DNA of 64,000 bases from Hyposmocoma kahamanoa (taxonomy: Eukaryota; Arthropoda; Insecta; Lepidoptera; Cosmopterigidae), in NCBI RefSeq assembly GCF_003589595.1, contig NW_020653718.1, forward strand, positions 4,077,679 to 4,141,678, in the 5' to 3' direction. This document shows positions 20,914 to 32,050 of this stretch, piece by piece; position 1 is the first letter of the stretch, and each line of letters opens with the position of its first letter. The notes beneath the pieces were generated by a model. It worked only from the letters and a program-made list of their open reading frames with translations. It made no database searches and was not told the origin of the DNA. A program made the translations under genes and the position numbers.

Positions 20914-22327
20914 TGGAGCAGATGAGGTGTATGAGCTGAGACAGTTGATCTTTGAGGTTGTTCGGTAGGGGGACGTCACTAAAACGCCCTAAGAGATTAA
21001 TGATGGTCGAGAGGAGAAGAGAAATTAAATTATCGTTAGGCATTGAGAAGTTATTTGGGAGTGCACATCCATTTCCTAGTTGAGAATTAGGAGACATAAC
21101 TATGTCTCTATGAACTTGTTGATTATACCCTGGACTAGAAGCTGGGAGGGATTGGTGCCTGGGAATAGCTACTGTTTTGCGGTAGGAAGTGTGTTGAGGA
21201 GATCTGAGTTGGGGAGAGGGATGGGAGGAAGAAGTATACTGAGCGGTGGGTGTAGGTTGATATTCATTTAAATCAAGCCTCGCTGTACCAGCAAAAGATC
21301 TTCTGGGTGAATCATATGCTTCATGGCATATGCTTCAGAGTAAGAGGTATTTTCTTGGGACATGACCAGTTTTATTTGTTTTTGCCTTGATTGCTCAGGG
21401 CAAGAGGGATCAGTGGCTTTATGACGTCCAGAGCAGTGTAAATAGGTTGGTGCTTCCTTGGTGCAATGTAGGCCTTCCTGAGTTTGTGCACAAATAAAGC
21501 AGCGAGCCTCCGATCTGCCTTGAGTTTGGATGTGTCCAAACTGGCAGCACTTATTGCACTGAATTGTGGGAAGGACATATGTTTCCACTGGGAGAGAGGT
21601 GAAAAAACAGTACACGTGGGAGGGAAGTTTTTGACCTGAGAAGGTTAGTACCACTGTTTGGGTGGAAACCCATACAGGTGACCCATTACTGTCATGGGTT
21701 TTCCTATTAAGTCTTCGTGCCTTAACAATAGCACCATAACCAGTTGGAACTTCCACTGCTTCAACTAATTCCTCCAGTGTCCATTCAACTGGAACTTGTC
21801 GGACAATACCCATTCTAATTATGCTGTAACTTGGGATAATCGCTTCATATTTGGCTGGAGAAAGAGTTGGGTGATCAAGGAAAGCATTAGCATCACTGAA
21901 AGTTTTGAATTCAAGAGATATTCTATTTCTGCCAACGCGTTTGATACCATCTCTGACAATATTTTTAACATTGTTCCTAAACAAAAAATTGCCAAATTTA
22001 ATGGGGCGTAATGCGGTGCCGGAAGAGGGATCCGATACTGTTTTGTTCACATGAACAATGAATGGGGCGACATCTTGTGCCATGTATTTGTTTTTGTTGT
22101 TTAAGAATTTTGGGTTGGTGAATGTTAATTTGGGTGGACGGAACAGACTGTGAGGTATTAGTTTTTTTGGGAGGTTGAGATGATTCCACGTCAGTGGGGG
22201 CTCGTTTCCTACTTTGGATGATCTTATCTACTTCCATTACCTCAGACTGAGATTGCGAAAACAGGCGAGGAGATGACTGAGCACGTGGCTCAGCATCGCC
22301 TCCCCCCGGATCGGGAGGATCAGACAT
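20870..22327 (-). pseudogene. LINE ORF1 (gag), frameshifted
   Basis: Segment 1 (22327-21998) starts MSDPPDPGGGDAEPRA. A one-base shift near 22083 leads to segment 2 (22083-21268), which carries a degenerate RRM-like part and Cys/His knuckles (CNKCCQFGH, CFICAQTQEGLHC). A third segment (21097-20870, SLLLSTIINLLGRF) looks like the usual gag C-terminal helix region in another frame. In living elements this protein coats the LINE RNA. The reading frame is broken at least twice. Confidence 0.75.
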
Positions 22328-22508
22328 TTACAACAAAGTTATAAAGTTTTTACTACTAAAATAGACACATAAAATAAGTCAACAGGGGTTATGAAATAAA
22401 GAAACTAGCCAAAAAACGCACTAATTCACAGAACACCTTGTAGCTAACACTCAACCTAACAGCAGACTCTAGTAAACTATTATTGTGAAGGTATGGCAAC
22501 ATCGTCAC

Positions 22509-22674
22509 AAATGTCATTCAACACTCTTAGCACTATAGAAAAAATTTAATGTTATTACTTATAATTAGATAATAAGCATAATTTTCCTTGATAATTATTT
22601 TTATGTTTACGGCTAAAGGACTTTGTTTCCATGGCTAGCAATAAATTTAAAAAAAAAAGAAATGTCATTCAACA
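22509..22674 (+). mobile_element. Small retroposon with poly(A) and 15-bp target duplication
   Basis: AAATGTCATTCAACA occurs at 22509-22523 and again at 22660-22674. Between them lie 136 bp ending AATAAATTTAAAAAAAAAAG, i.e. a poly(A)-tailed insert with a poly(A) signal. This is the signature of LINE-mediated retroposition. The source RNA was not recognised. Confidence 0.75.
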
Positions 22675-23066
22675 ATAAATGTCAAGTTAGCGAAAAATGC
22701 TTGTTTATTTTCACGTATCGTCTTCTTAATCAGTGGTTTTCACGTATAATTTCGACAAAAACACTGATATGTTTCTTTAAGTTGCGATATAAGTATTATC
22801 AACTTTACTAATGACATAGAACCTGTGCGTAGAAGCTCGTTTTTACTTCGCTTTTGTGGATAATCAAAGGTAAGTTTTCAAGTTTGATTGCGTGGATTAT
22901 TTAAACAAAAACTGCGAAACTTTTAATTTCTTTGCATTAACATCTAAATACACAAAACAACGCAACACACGCCTATTACCTCCATTCAAGATACTAAATT
23001 TAGTGTGATATTTTTGTCAACTCATTTTACAATTGTACCTTCGTAGGTCGCAATTTATTGAAGAAA

Positions 23067-26000
23067 ATGTCGATGCCACATAGCAGCTCAAGCACGACAA
23101 GCTCTAGCACAAAACGCAAGGAAATATACAAGTAAGATCTTCTTTAAAAGCTTTATTAAGTTCAGAAATCACCTAACCTGTTTCATATGACCTAATTTTG
23201 TACGCTAAATAGGCAGATGCAGTAGCAAGACTTGAAGGATGCGATCGATTGCAAAGAGTAATATTGTGTATGAACTATGACCCTCAAATAATTAACTTAG
23301 TAATAGTTAATTGCAGTAAATCACAATGCTATCTATAGTCATCAGATACCCAGTGTGTGGGTCTCTCTCTCAGGGTCGTATTCTAGAACTGTACTCGATG
23401 CTCAAGTCAGGATTTGAGTATGGCTTAAAGCACTCGAAATCATACTCAAGTCCCGGGTCGTATTTCCAGTGCTTGTGTTGCCAGTGCAATCCTGACTTGA
23501 GCATTGAGTAGAGTTCTAGAATACGACCCTCAGTCTCATTACCTCTTTCAACATTTCAAAAGTTGATTTCAAACGAAGTACAGTGTTAATAATATGCAAC
23601 TACTACTGAAATGCTGACTATTTTTTACCAAATATACTTTAGGATTGGGGGTGTGGCTATATTTCCCCACACACACTACAACCTGCAAACTTTACAATAC
23701 CAAGACTATTCGAGTCTCTAAGGTAAAGGTAAAAATTCCTGTTGCTATTTATGACACTTAAGACCATTATATAGAGTAAAAAAGAGGAAAACTATCCATG
23801 AAAGTGAACTTCACGCTTCCAGGCTGCTTCCATCTTTTATTTATTAAACCTTTTAATCTGAGTTACAAATACTTTTTACATTACAATTTTATATTACATT
23901 TAAAATTTTTACATTATATCTCTTCTTAACTCCATGTGCCTCTTGGCATAGACCTACTCCAGATTTTTCCAGTGCGCTCTATCAAGCTCCCTCTACTAAG
24001 TTTCCCATCACGTGGGTACCAATTGGCGACTACTTCGCTCAATTTTTCCAGCACACGCAACAGACGTCAAGTCCATCTTTATCTATTTCTGTCTATGATA
24101 TATTAATATAAACATAATTATCAATATGAACAAATGGCTATATTTACAAAGAGCAGCCTCTAGATTTATTTGTTCTTTCTCCTCAGGGTCATCTGCGATT
24201 AAAAAGTAGTCATGTGTAATCAATTTAACAATTTCAAAGTGATGAGAGAATAAAGATATTTTGAATTTCCTAGTAAGTGTACCTAAGACACTGAATGAAT
24301 AATTCAATTTGTTTTTTTGTGTTACACTCTGTTAATGTAGATACCAAGCCCCATGGCCGCTGTATTCAATGAACTGGTCTGTCAGACCAGACAAGAGGTT
24401 CAGACTTGCCTTGGGAAGCTTTGTTGAGGAGTATAATAATAAGGTAAAAACTTGCTCATATTAACCTCTAGTTAATTATACCTGTTTCACATGCTATATT
24501 ATTGTAATATTAATATTTTAAGCAAGAGGTTTATGAATTTCCCTTCAACAAAAGTTAGTAAAAAAAATGTGTGTGTGAGGTTTCCACTCTAAGGCGATAA
24601 CGCATTGCCTAATCCTGTGCTTTTTAGTAAAAAACATCCTCTTCTTTTAGCAAAAATGTAGTATGTATGTCTACCTAAGGTTAATGGATAAACTGGATAA
24701 AATTAAAAGGTTAAACAACTTTCAGGTGCAAATAATCTCCCTAGACGAGGAGACGAGTGAGTTCAGTGCCAAAAGCACCTTTGATCATCCTTACCCCACC
24801 ACCAAGATCATGTGGATCCCAGATAGCAAGGGGGTGTATCCTGATCTATTAGCTACAAGTGGTAAGACAATACTGACAAGTCTGTAGTGTTGTAGTGTTT
24901 CTCAGTGGGCTAAAAAAAAGAGGAATTACAATTATTTGCCATTGGGTGGATTACTTTTTTATTTGTGTACTGCTAGAAGCAGCTAAGACGGCTTATATAG
25001 TTTAAAACTAGACAACACAAATGTATGAGACACTAACTTTGGGGGCAGCACCTAGAAATAATCAAGACTAATTTTAAACAAATTTCTCCAAGCTGACTGT
25101 ATTAATTGAACATGTGTTTTGTCTGTTTATTAAAGCCTGATTATATATTAAATCTTTATGTCACTTGCACATGCCCTTACAATATTGTTTTAACCAGGTG
25201 ACTACCTTCGGATTTGGCACGCCGGTGAACCGTACACCCTTTTTGAATGTGTCCTTAACAACAACAAGAACTCGGACTTCTGTGCCCCATTGACATCATT
25301 TGACTGGAACGAGGTGGACCCCAACCTGATTGGCACAAGCAGTATCGACACTACATGCACCATTTGGGGGCTGGAGACTGGACAGGTGCTGGGACGAGTT
25401 AATGAGGTTTCTGGACACGTCAAGACGCAGCTTATTGCTCATGATAAGGTAAGACTTTATTGCAGTAACTCGCCACGTCGGTTCATCCAACCCTACTTGG
25501 ACTTTTTACGCCAATTAATTGAAGCTTTGCATATAGATGCTTCGGAGAGAATGAAGCGAACATACTCCAATTTTTGGCGTATAGCTCTAAGTGTTGGCCG
25601 GTCCCACGTTCGCAGGAGGTGTACGACATCGCGTTCAGCCGCGCAGGCGGTGGCCGCGACATGTTCGCCTCGGTGGGCGCGGACGGCTCCGTGCGAATGT
25701 TCGACCTGCGGCACCTTGAGCACTCCACCATCATCTACGAGGTACCTAAAGACCATTAGCCAGCAGCCTGCTTAACTTTATAGTATATATATGCTTAACT
25801 GCTTCCGTGGCCGAACAATTACCATGCCGGACTGCCACGCAGAGGTCCCAAGTTCGATTCCCGGGCCGGGAGAAATATTTGTATGGCCTATGTTTATTTC
25901 TCTCGTGAGTTTGGGTGTAATTTGTGGTTGTCTATGTGTGTGTGTGTGTGCCATGGCACCCGCGATACAGGGTTTCCCTAGTGCGGGGCTTTGTTGAGTG

Positions 26001-27209
26001 TGTGCGTTATTATTATTATAGGTCTGATGATTCATAACCAATCACTGAGAATAAACATCTTGGCACTAAGCTTTCCTACGTGATTCTCACGTGGGATGAT
26101 GGATGGACGTGTGTGGCAGATATACAAACCATGTTTGTATTTAAGAAAATGAGCTATTCATTCTGTGTACTGTTTAGGTTCTCTGGCTTCTGTCAGAAAA
26201 AAATTTAAAGAGACTGGTAACATGACTGTGGCATCTTTTGACAGTACATTTACTCAAATATTTTGTATGCCCGTAAAAATATACATAATTTCATTAAGAA
26301 AGAAGATATCCATAATATTAACCTTACCAGAATTCCAAAGAAGAAAAAAGAAGTCCAAATTCATGGTACGACAATGTAATTTAACTAAGGCAAACAACTG
26401 TTTTGTAGGGAACTGTATACGTTTTTACAATAAGATTCTGGATATATTAAGGTTGTCATTTCCTTAGTTTAAAACTTACATTAAAAGTATTTTAATTGAA
26501 AGTCATATTATTATTACAAAATTGAAGGCTACATATTACATAAAGATGTATGGAAAGATGACATGCGACTAGATTCCACACAAATATGATTCAAAGTGTA
26601 TTCCATAGCATTTAAGTGTATTTGAAAAGAGCAATCCCTAGAGATTTTTGCTCGTTTTCAAGTATTAAAATAGTAGCTTTAGCCAATGAATCCAATTATT
26701 ACCTAGAATTGATAAGCTTGAAAGTGAATGTGACTGCAGGACCCTGCGCACACGCCGCTGCTTCGCTTAGCATGGAACAAACAAGACCCCAACTACCTGG
26801 CCACCATCGCCATGGACGCCTGTGAGGTGATCATCCTGGACGTGAGGGTACCGTGCACGCCGGTGGCACGTCTCAACAATCACCGCGCCTGTGTCAACGG
26901 AATCGCTTGGGCACCACACAGGTACTATGATATTATTCAAATGTTTCCCTTCACTGCTGTTCACACAGCAGAATATAATGTAAACTGTTTAACTTTTAAT
27001 CTTGTTTCAGCTCATGCCACATTTGCACGGCGGGTGACGACCACCAGGCCTTAATTTGGGACATCCAGCAGATGCCGCGCGCCATCGAGGACCCCATCTT
27101 GGCCTATACGGCCGCCGAGGGAGAGGTCAATCAGATTCAGTGGGGGGCAACACAACCTGATTGGATCGCTATCTGCTATAACCGTCATACGGAAATACTG
27201 CGCGTGTAA
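23067..27209 (+). CDS. DCAF7: DDB1- and CUL4-associated factor 7 (WDR68; Drosophila wings apart), 353 aa
   Basis: Seven coding exons: 23067-23131, 24341-24443, 24726-24861, 25198-25448, 25616-25741, 26740-26921, 27011-27209. All have GT-AG borders and matching phases. After a Ser/Thr-rich start the protein follows animal DCAF7 almost residue for residue: [94 protein letters not shown] and the end [14 protein letters not shown]7 is a WD40 scaffold that binds DYRK1A and HIPK kinases and acts as a CUL4-DDB1 substrate receptor. A non-coding first exon ending CAAAG/GTAAGT at 22869 and joining at 23046 is likely. The poly(A) signal is at 27396-27401. Introns carry a MITE, two LINE scraps and a SINE. 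Confidence 0.97.
23373..23529 (+). mobile_element. MITE family B, copy 1 (in DCAF7 intron 1)
   Basis: The termini GGGTCGTATTCTAGAACT and AGTTCTAGAATACGACCC form inverted repeats that extend about 40 bp. TCA flanks both ends. A second copy is at 38050-38207. A 3-bp duplication would fit PIF/Harbinger, but the second copy does not confirm it. Confidence 0.8.
23925..24062 (-). mobile_element. LINE fragment (RTE/jockey-like C-terminal tail)
   Basis: The minus strand reads [13 protein letters not shown], then after a frameshift [19 protein letters not shown]. This is the worn 'RW.D...DR..WK.LEEAY' end of ORF2 of RTE-like or related LINEs. It sits in DCAF7 intron 1, opposite to the gene. Confidence 0.55.
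25801..26021 (+). mobile_element. tRNA-derived SINE, family C (in DCAF7 intron 5)
   Basis: Head CTTCCGTGGCCGAACAATTA with B box AAGTTCGATTCCCGGGCC; body 'ttgtatggccta...ggtgtaatttgtg'; end 'gtttccctagtgcggggct' plus a (TTA)n tail. Sister copies lie at 54440-54612 (+) and 62592-62771 (-). Confidence 0.85.
26240..26560 (+). mobile_element. Degenerate LINE C-terminal fragment (in DCAF7 intron 5)
   Basis: Pieces in two frames, [15 protein letters not shown] and then [24 protein letters not shown], followed by FKTYIKSIL, match the 'LLY.RKNI...F.G..IRFYNKIP..V....FK' tail of a non-LTR ORF2. Frameshifts and stops show it is dead. Confidence 0.6.
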
Positions 27210-28346
27210 GGTGGCACTAACTAGCAGTCAGTCCTAAATATACAACCAACTCACGTTCTGCGAGTTTTGTGACCTTATATTTGGAACCGACTGTTGAGAA
27301 TATCTCGAACATAAATATTTCCACGGAGTTTGTAAGTGCAGAATTATATACAGCAAATTATCGAAATTTTTTAATCATAATCATCAAAGTATATAAATAA
27401 AGGCACGGATCTCCTCTAACGAAAGGGGAAATTATCACACAAGACTGACCAACTACTAACACAGTATTGGACAGGAAATGTATGTTTTTACTACATAATT
27501 GAATAGGACTATGAAACTATGTAGTTATATGAGTAATGGTGTTTATGTAAACCCATTGTGAAGGTCTCAAATTAGCGTAAAATGACGTCTGCATTTATGT
27601 TTAGCGTGATTTAAGCCATCGACTGTTTTATGAGGGAGCAGGAAATGACCTCTACTTTTGATTCTCTTTACTTTTACTACTAAAGTAACCACAATATTTG
27701 AAACGTGAACGTGCCAGACGTGAACGCCCGTGATTGGTCAATAGTTTTCGTTTCCTCCTCCCCTCGGGACATATGAAGGCGATGATTGGTTGAAAGCGTT
27801 CACACATTTGTGCACTCAAGTTAGCAATCTCGTAAAATATGACTCTGCCGCCCTTTACTGTGGAGTAATCCAAATTTAGGAATGTTGTAATCCCTTTTGT
27901 ATTAAGCAATAACCTAAATGTAGGCCTTTAGCAAAACTATTCAAAAAGTGATAAACGGATTCATTCAATATTTAATTGAAGACCAAAGCAATTTATAGTT
28001 AGTTGTGAATTTTATTTTGGTAGCCATTTTGTACATGCCCTTCGTGCTCATGACAATTTTGCTACTGAAATACTATAATTGTATATACAGCAATTATTCT
28101 GTGTCTATTGTCGTAGTATTTGTATAATTATTTAAAAAAATATTTGATTTGAGAAATGTATGTGATTGAATAAGGGTTACTTAGATTTATTTATGATTAA
28201 TTTATACATGTGGTAGTGCTAAGGTTTCATACATATTAAATAAATAAATAGGATTAAGATTTTCATTCCAACATATAAAATACCTATAATATAAATTTCA
28301 AATAAACAAATGATTTCGTATAGAAACATTTTGATATAACAAATTG
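27210..28346. other. Convergent 3' flanks of DCAF7 and AFG2A
   Basis: It holds the DCAF7 3' UTR with AATAAA at 27396-27401 and, for the minus-strand gene, a candidate signal at 28186-28191 (TTTATT on the plus strand). No further gene was seen; the minus-strand frame at 27652-27909 has no support. Confidence 0.6.
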
Positions 28347-31300
28347 CTAGCCTGATTTCTGACCTAGAGCAAACTGTTCATAAATTTTCAACAAATGTGC
28401 AGGTGTCCGTGGCTTGAAATCTTTGAGCACAAACTCAAAATGTTCCATAGTAATTTCTGGACATTCAAGATCTCTCTCCAACGCCCTAAGAGCTGCCTCC
28501 TGGCAGAGAGCCTCGATTTCGGCCCCTGAGAAACCATCTGTCCTTGTGGCAAGGCTGTGAGGGTTAACATCATCACTTACTGTCATTTTACTAAGCTTCA
28601 ATTCCAACACTTGAAGTCTTGTCTCAAAATCGGGTAATGGCACGTAGATCAACCTGTCGAGTCTTCCTGGACGCAGTAACGCCCTGTCCATTCTATCAGG
28701 CCTGTTAGTAGCTGCCACAATGGTGACAGATTTTAGAGGCACAACTCCATCTAATTCTGTCAGAAGTTGTGCTAGCACCCTTTCATGTACACCACCCTCC
28801 CCAGCACCTCTTTCGCCTCCAATCGCATCCATTTCGTCAAAAAAAATTATAGAAGGAGCTACTTGTCGCGCTTTAGTAAATAAATCTCTAACTGCTTTTT
28901 CAGACTCACCAACCCACTTAGAGAACAACTCTGGGCCTTTGATTGCTAAGAAATTAAGTCCACTTTCAGTAGCCAAAGCTTTTGCTATCAAAGTCTTGGA
29001 GCAGCCTGGTGGTCCATACATGAGAACTCCACCAGGAGGTTTAGCTCCTAGTCGTTTGAAGCTTTCTGCATGCTTCAATGGCCATTCGACAGCTTGCCGC
29101 AACTTAAGTTTCAAATTATCTTGCCCACCAACATCAGTCCATCGCACATTTGGTACTTCAATAAGCAATTCTCTCATTGCACTTGGCCTAACTATAGTTA
29201 ACGCAGAAACCAGATGATCCTTTTCAATGACATCACTAGATTGTTTTATACATTTCATTGAAGCCTGAGTGCATAAATTAACTAAATCTGCAGCAACATA
29301 ACCGTGAGCTAAATCTGCTATTGAATCCAATTCTTGAGAAGATACTTTATTAGGCAAATTACTTAATAGGCTGTACAAAATTTCTTTTCTCCTTATTCTG
29401 TCTGGTACTGGGACTTCTATCTCCTTATCTAGTCTTCCAAATCTCCTTAACATTGGATCAATTGTATCCGGCTTCCTAGTTGTCGCAAGTATGAAAACCC
29501 TACTATTCTCTTCGTGTAAATTGTCCAGTAGAGAAACAAATGCAGAAGTGACTCTCCTTTCTTGTTCAGTACTCCCTGAAGACCGCCTTGGACATATTGT
29601 CTCAAGTTCATCGACTAGAATAATGCTTGGTTCATTTTCAACAGCTTTAAAGAATAAACTTTTCATAGTAGACTCAGTTTCACCAAAATATTTGCTAAAA
29701 ATGGCCGGACCATTAATTTCAATATGAAAACAATTTAGATTGTCTATCAAATATTTACAAATTGCAGTTTTGCCTATTCCAGAATGGCCATGAAGTAGCA
29801 AACCTCTAGTTGGCTGAAAATTGGCTGTTAAACCATTCGTTTTGAAGGATATTTTTATGAATGTTTTGATTTCTTCTAAAATGTCATCAACACCTCCTAA
29901 AGTTATGGGTTTCTTCTTAACCTTTTGAACACTGTCCTTCTCCATACTCCAACAAGTCTTTTCACATAAAATACACCAGCTGGTATTCACATCGGATTTG
30001 TCACCTTTTACACTCATAACTTCAATTTCCAATTTCTTGCCAAAGTAATAGTAAACCAGTGTTGTGCCTACAGAGACAAAGTACTTGTAAAAGTGGTTCT
30101 TTAAAATGTCACAAATATCTGCTTCAATTTTATGACTCTTCACTTTGACTGTGATGTGTGAAGCTGTTGACACCTCTCCTTGTAACACTGCGACTGATAT
30201 CTTCTTGTGATCACTACTCCAATGTCCCGCTAAATCTGCAAATTTTTTTAGTTCAATTAGCCTAAACTAAAATATAAGCAGATATTATTATTATAGTCAT
30301 CACCAAATAAGAGGCCAAATTTGACAGCTAAAGAAGGCGATAGTATGTAACTTTGAAAGCAATCAACAAAAATTATTAATTTAGCATAATTGAGTTTTAA
30401 AAAAATACATAAATTTTATTGAACCATAATATGACAAAACATATTTGAAGTACTGTTTTGGCACAAATTCCAAAATAAAACGCAATTTTGAGTAACTCCG
30501 AAACATCCTGAAAACAGTTACGTCCTCAAGCTATTTTTTCTTAAATAATAGTGTTGTAAGCAATTAATCGCCAAATTTCACCGAGTCACTTAGATTTCTT
30601 AGAAAAAATATTGACTTATGTAGTTGTTTTATTGATGAACACACTTATTTACACTAAATTCTCGTAATAAACCATTTATGAATCAAAATTAAAAGAATTG
30701 GATACAATTCATCAGAATGTGGGACAATTTTACGAAATTAAGAGGAATTGCAAGGAATTCTGTAAATGAATTGGTTTTAACTGAATTCACGATTTGGCCT
30801 TTTAGGCACCCTAATCAACATGAACCGAAAAATAATCTAAATAATCACAAACTCTTCAAATTTTGAATCGATTTCTTGTGAAAATTGTATAATGTGATTA
30901 CCGATATGATTAGTCCACGTCCCTATTCGCGTCACGGTAACAAGTGTCAAATTTGACCTCTTATTTGGTGATGACTATAGTGTGGCTTCATTTAGGGCCT
31001 ATGAGGCCCCTCATCACTGCAACCATTAAATCTATTGTGATCACCACTAATTACAGTTCAGAGCCAAGACCAACAGCATTAAGGAGCTGATGGACTTTCC
31101 TGACTCTGACAGTTTTTATGTTCTCTGGGTGTGGCCAGTGCCTACCCAGTACAGAACTTCTTACGCCCATTAGAGGGCAGCACTAGGTAAAATATAAGCA
31201 GCTAACTAGTGTTTTTTCCTACAAATATATTTTATATATTAGTAACTGAATTATGTTTCAAATAATAATTTTCTTAATAATAGAATTTGTAATAAAAAAA

Positions 31301-31653
31301 CCACCTGCAGCTGGTAATATAACAGCAGCCGGTGCCGACGCTTTGGATGGCCACATGCGCCGCACCAAAGTCGGGGCTCCCTCTCTGTTCAACTCCAAGG
31401 GTCCGCCGATCACTGCTCCTATCAACGTCCCAGCAGATGGATGTACAAGCACTGCATCTCTAGGAGCGCCTTCAGGAGGGATTCCAGCTCTCTCCAACCA
31501 AGAGAACAACTTGCCATCCTCTACGTAAGGGCACTTCACTTGATCTTTCCCGCAATTCAACTCGACATGAATATTCTTATCGTTAGAGGTTACAGTGCAC
31601 CCGCACCGTTCGCATTCCACCCACAATGTCTTCTTAGATGCTTTCGGTGGCAT
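28347..31653 (-). CDS. AFG2A: AFG2A/SPATA5-type tandem AAA+ ATPase, 745 aa
   Basis: Two exons: 31653-31305 and 30235-28347, joined in phase 1 (GCA-G / AT-TTA). Residues 1-130 form an AFG2-type N-domain, here with a Cys cluster (CERCGC...NC) and RMWPSKAS. AAA domain 1 has Walker A GHSGIGKT (about 266-273) and Walker B LVDE (about 325). Domain 2 has GPPGCSKT (about 524-531), FFDE (about 583) and the pore loop KWVG. The GPPGCSKT form and FLAIKGPELF are typical of AFG2/SPATA5 rather than p97 or SPATA5L1. The family extracts Rlp24 from pre-60S ribosomes in the cytoplasm. Domain 1 Walker A departs from GPPGTGKT but keeps GKT. The single intron holds a LINE with a nested MITE. The start lies 398 bp from the divergent aph-1 start. 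Confidence 0.95.
30269..31201 (-). mobile_element. 5'-truncated I-like LINE tail with 13-bp target duplication (AFG2A intron)
   Basis: AAAATATAAGCAG is repeated exactly at 30269-30281 and 31189-31201. The insert reads on the minus strand and ends in (TAA)n-like sequence (30282-30293), the usual 3' end of I-clade LINEs. Its 30980-31188 part matches 39489-39720 ('tcaccactaattacagttca', 'agagccaagaccaacagcatt'). A palindromic MITE sits near its 3' end. Confidence 0.75.
30293..30979. mobile_element. Palindromic-ended MITE nested in the LINE
   Basis: TATAGTCATCACCAAATAAG at the left and CTTATTTGGTGATGACTATA at the right are perfect inverses, and similarity runs on to 'aaatttgaca'. TA at the edges suggests a Tc1/mariner-type non-autonomous element. 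It has no coding frame. Confidence 0.75.
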
Positions 31654-32050
31654 GTATAGGCCGTAATGCTATGATTTCCAAAATTCTACTGGAACAAAAA
31701 AGAATATTCGAATTTATTTATAGAAATAGGTTAAGTTCACTCGTCTCAAGTCACATTGTAAATATGTTAACAAAACGCAACGTCAAATTTAACTGCGTTT
31801 CGTCTTTAAAATAGATAAGTAAACGCAATGAAAATGGCAGCGTAAAAAAAAATAATGTCAAAATAAAAATTGTCACTACGGTTTTCGATACGTGATTCAT
31901 TTTCTTTTATTTCAATTTAATCAAATTTTTCAACATAAATGTGTCAACTTAGGTTTATTTAGTAACTACAAACATTCTGCTGCGTTGCAGCGACTTATTG
32001 ACAGCGTAGGTTAGATTTTGTGTACATATTAGAAGTAGGGAAAAAGTAAG
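31654..32050. promoter_or_regulatory. Putative bidirectional promoter, AFG2A / aph-1
   Basis: Only 397 bp separate the two divergent start codons. The stretch holds no repeat and no obvious TATA box. Shared or back-to-back core promoters are inferred from the layout; no factor site is claimed. Confidence 0.55.

Larger units (their letters stand above)
17193..22327 (-). mobile_element. I-like non-LTR retrotransposon, near complete but broken
   Basis: Reading on the minus strand, it holds a gag with zinc knuckles, then endonuclease, reverse transcriptase and RNase H, the layout of I-clade LINEs. Coding parts reach from 22327 down to 17193; UTR ends and target duplication were not found. At least six frame changes make it non-autonomous. 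It lies in the DCAF7 upstream region, in opposite orientation. Confidence 0.85.

Noticed and set aside
25290..25775. A 161-codon plus-strand frame across DCAF7 exons 4 and 5
   Set aside because: It reads through intron 4 and into the wrong frame of exon 5; splicing restores the conserved protein.
28720..29217. Plus-strand frame of 165 codons
   Set aside because: Antisense to the second AAA domain of AFG2A.
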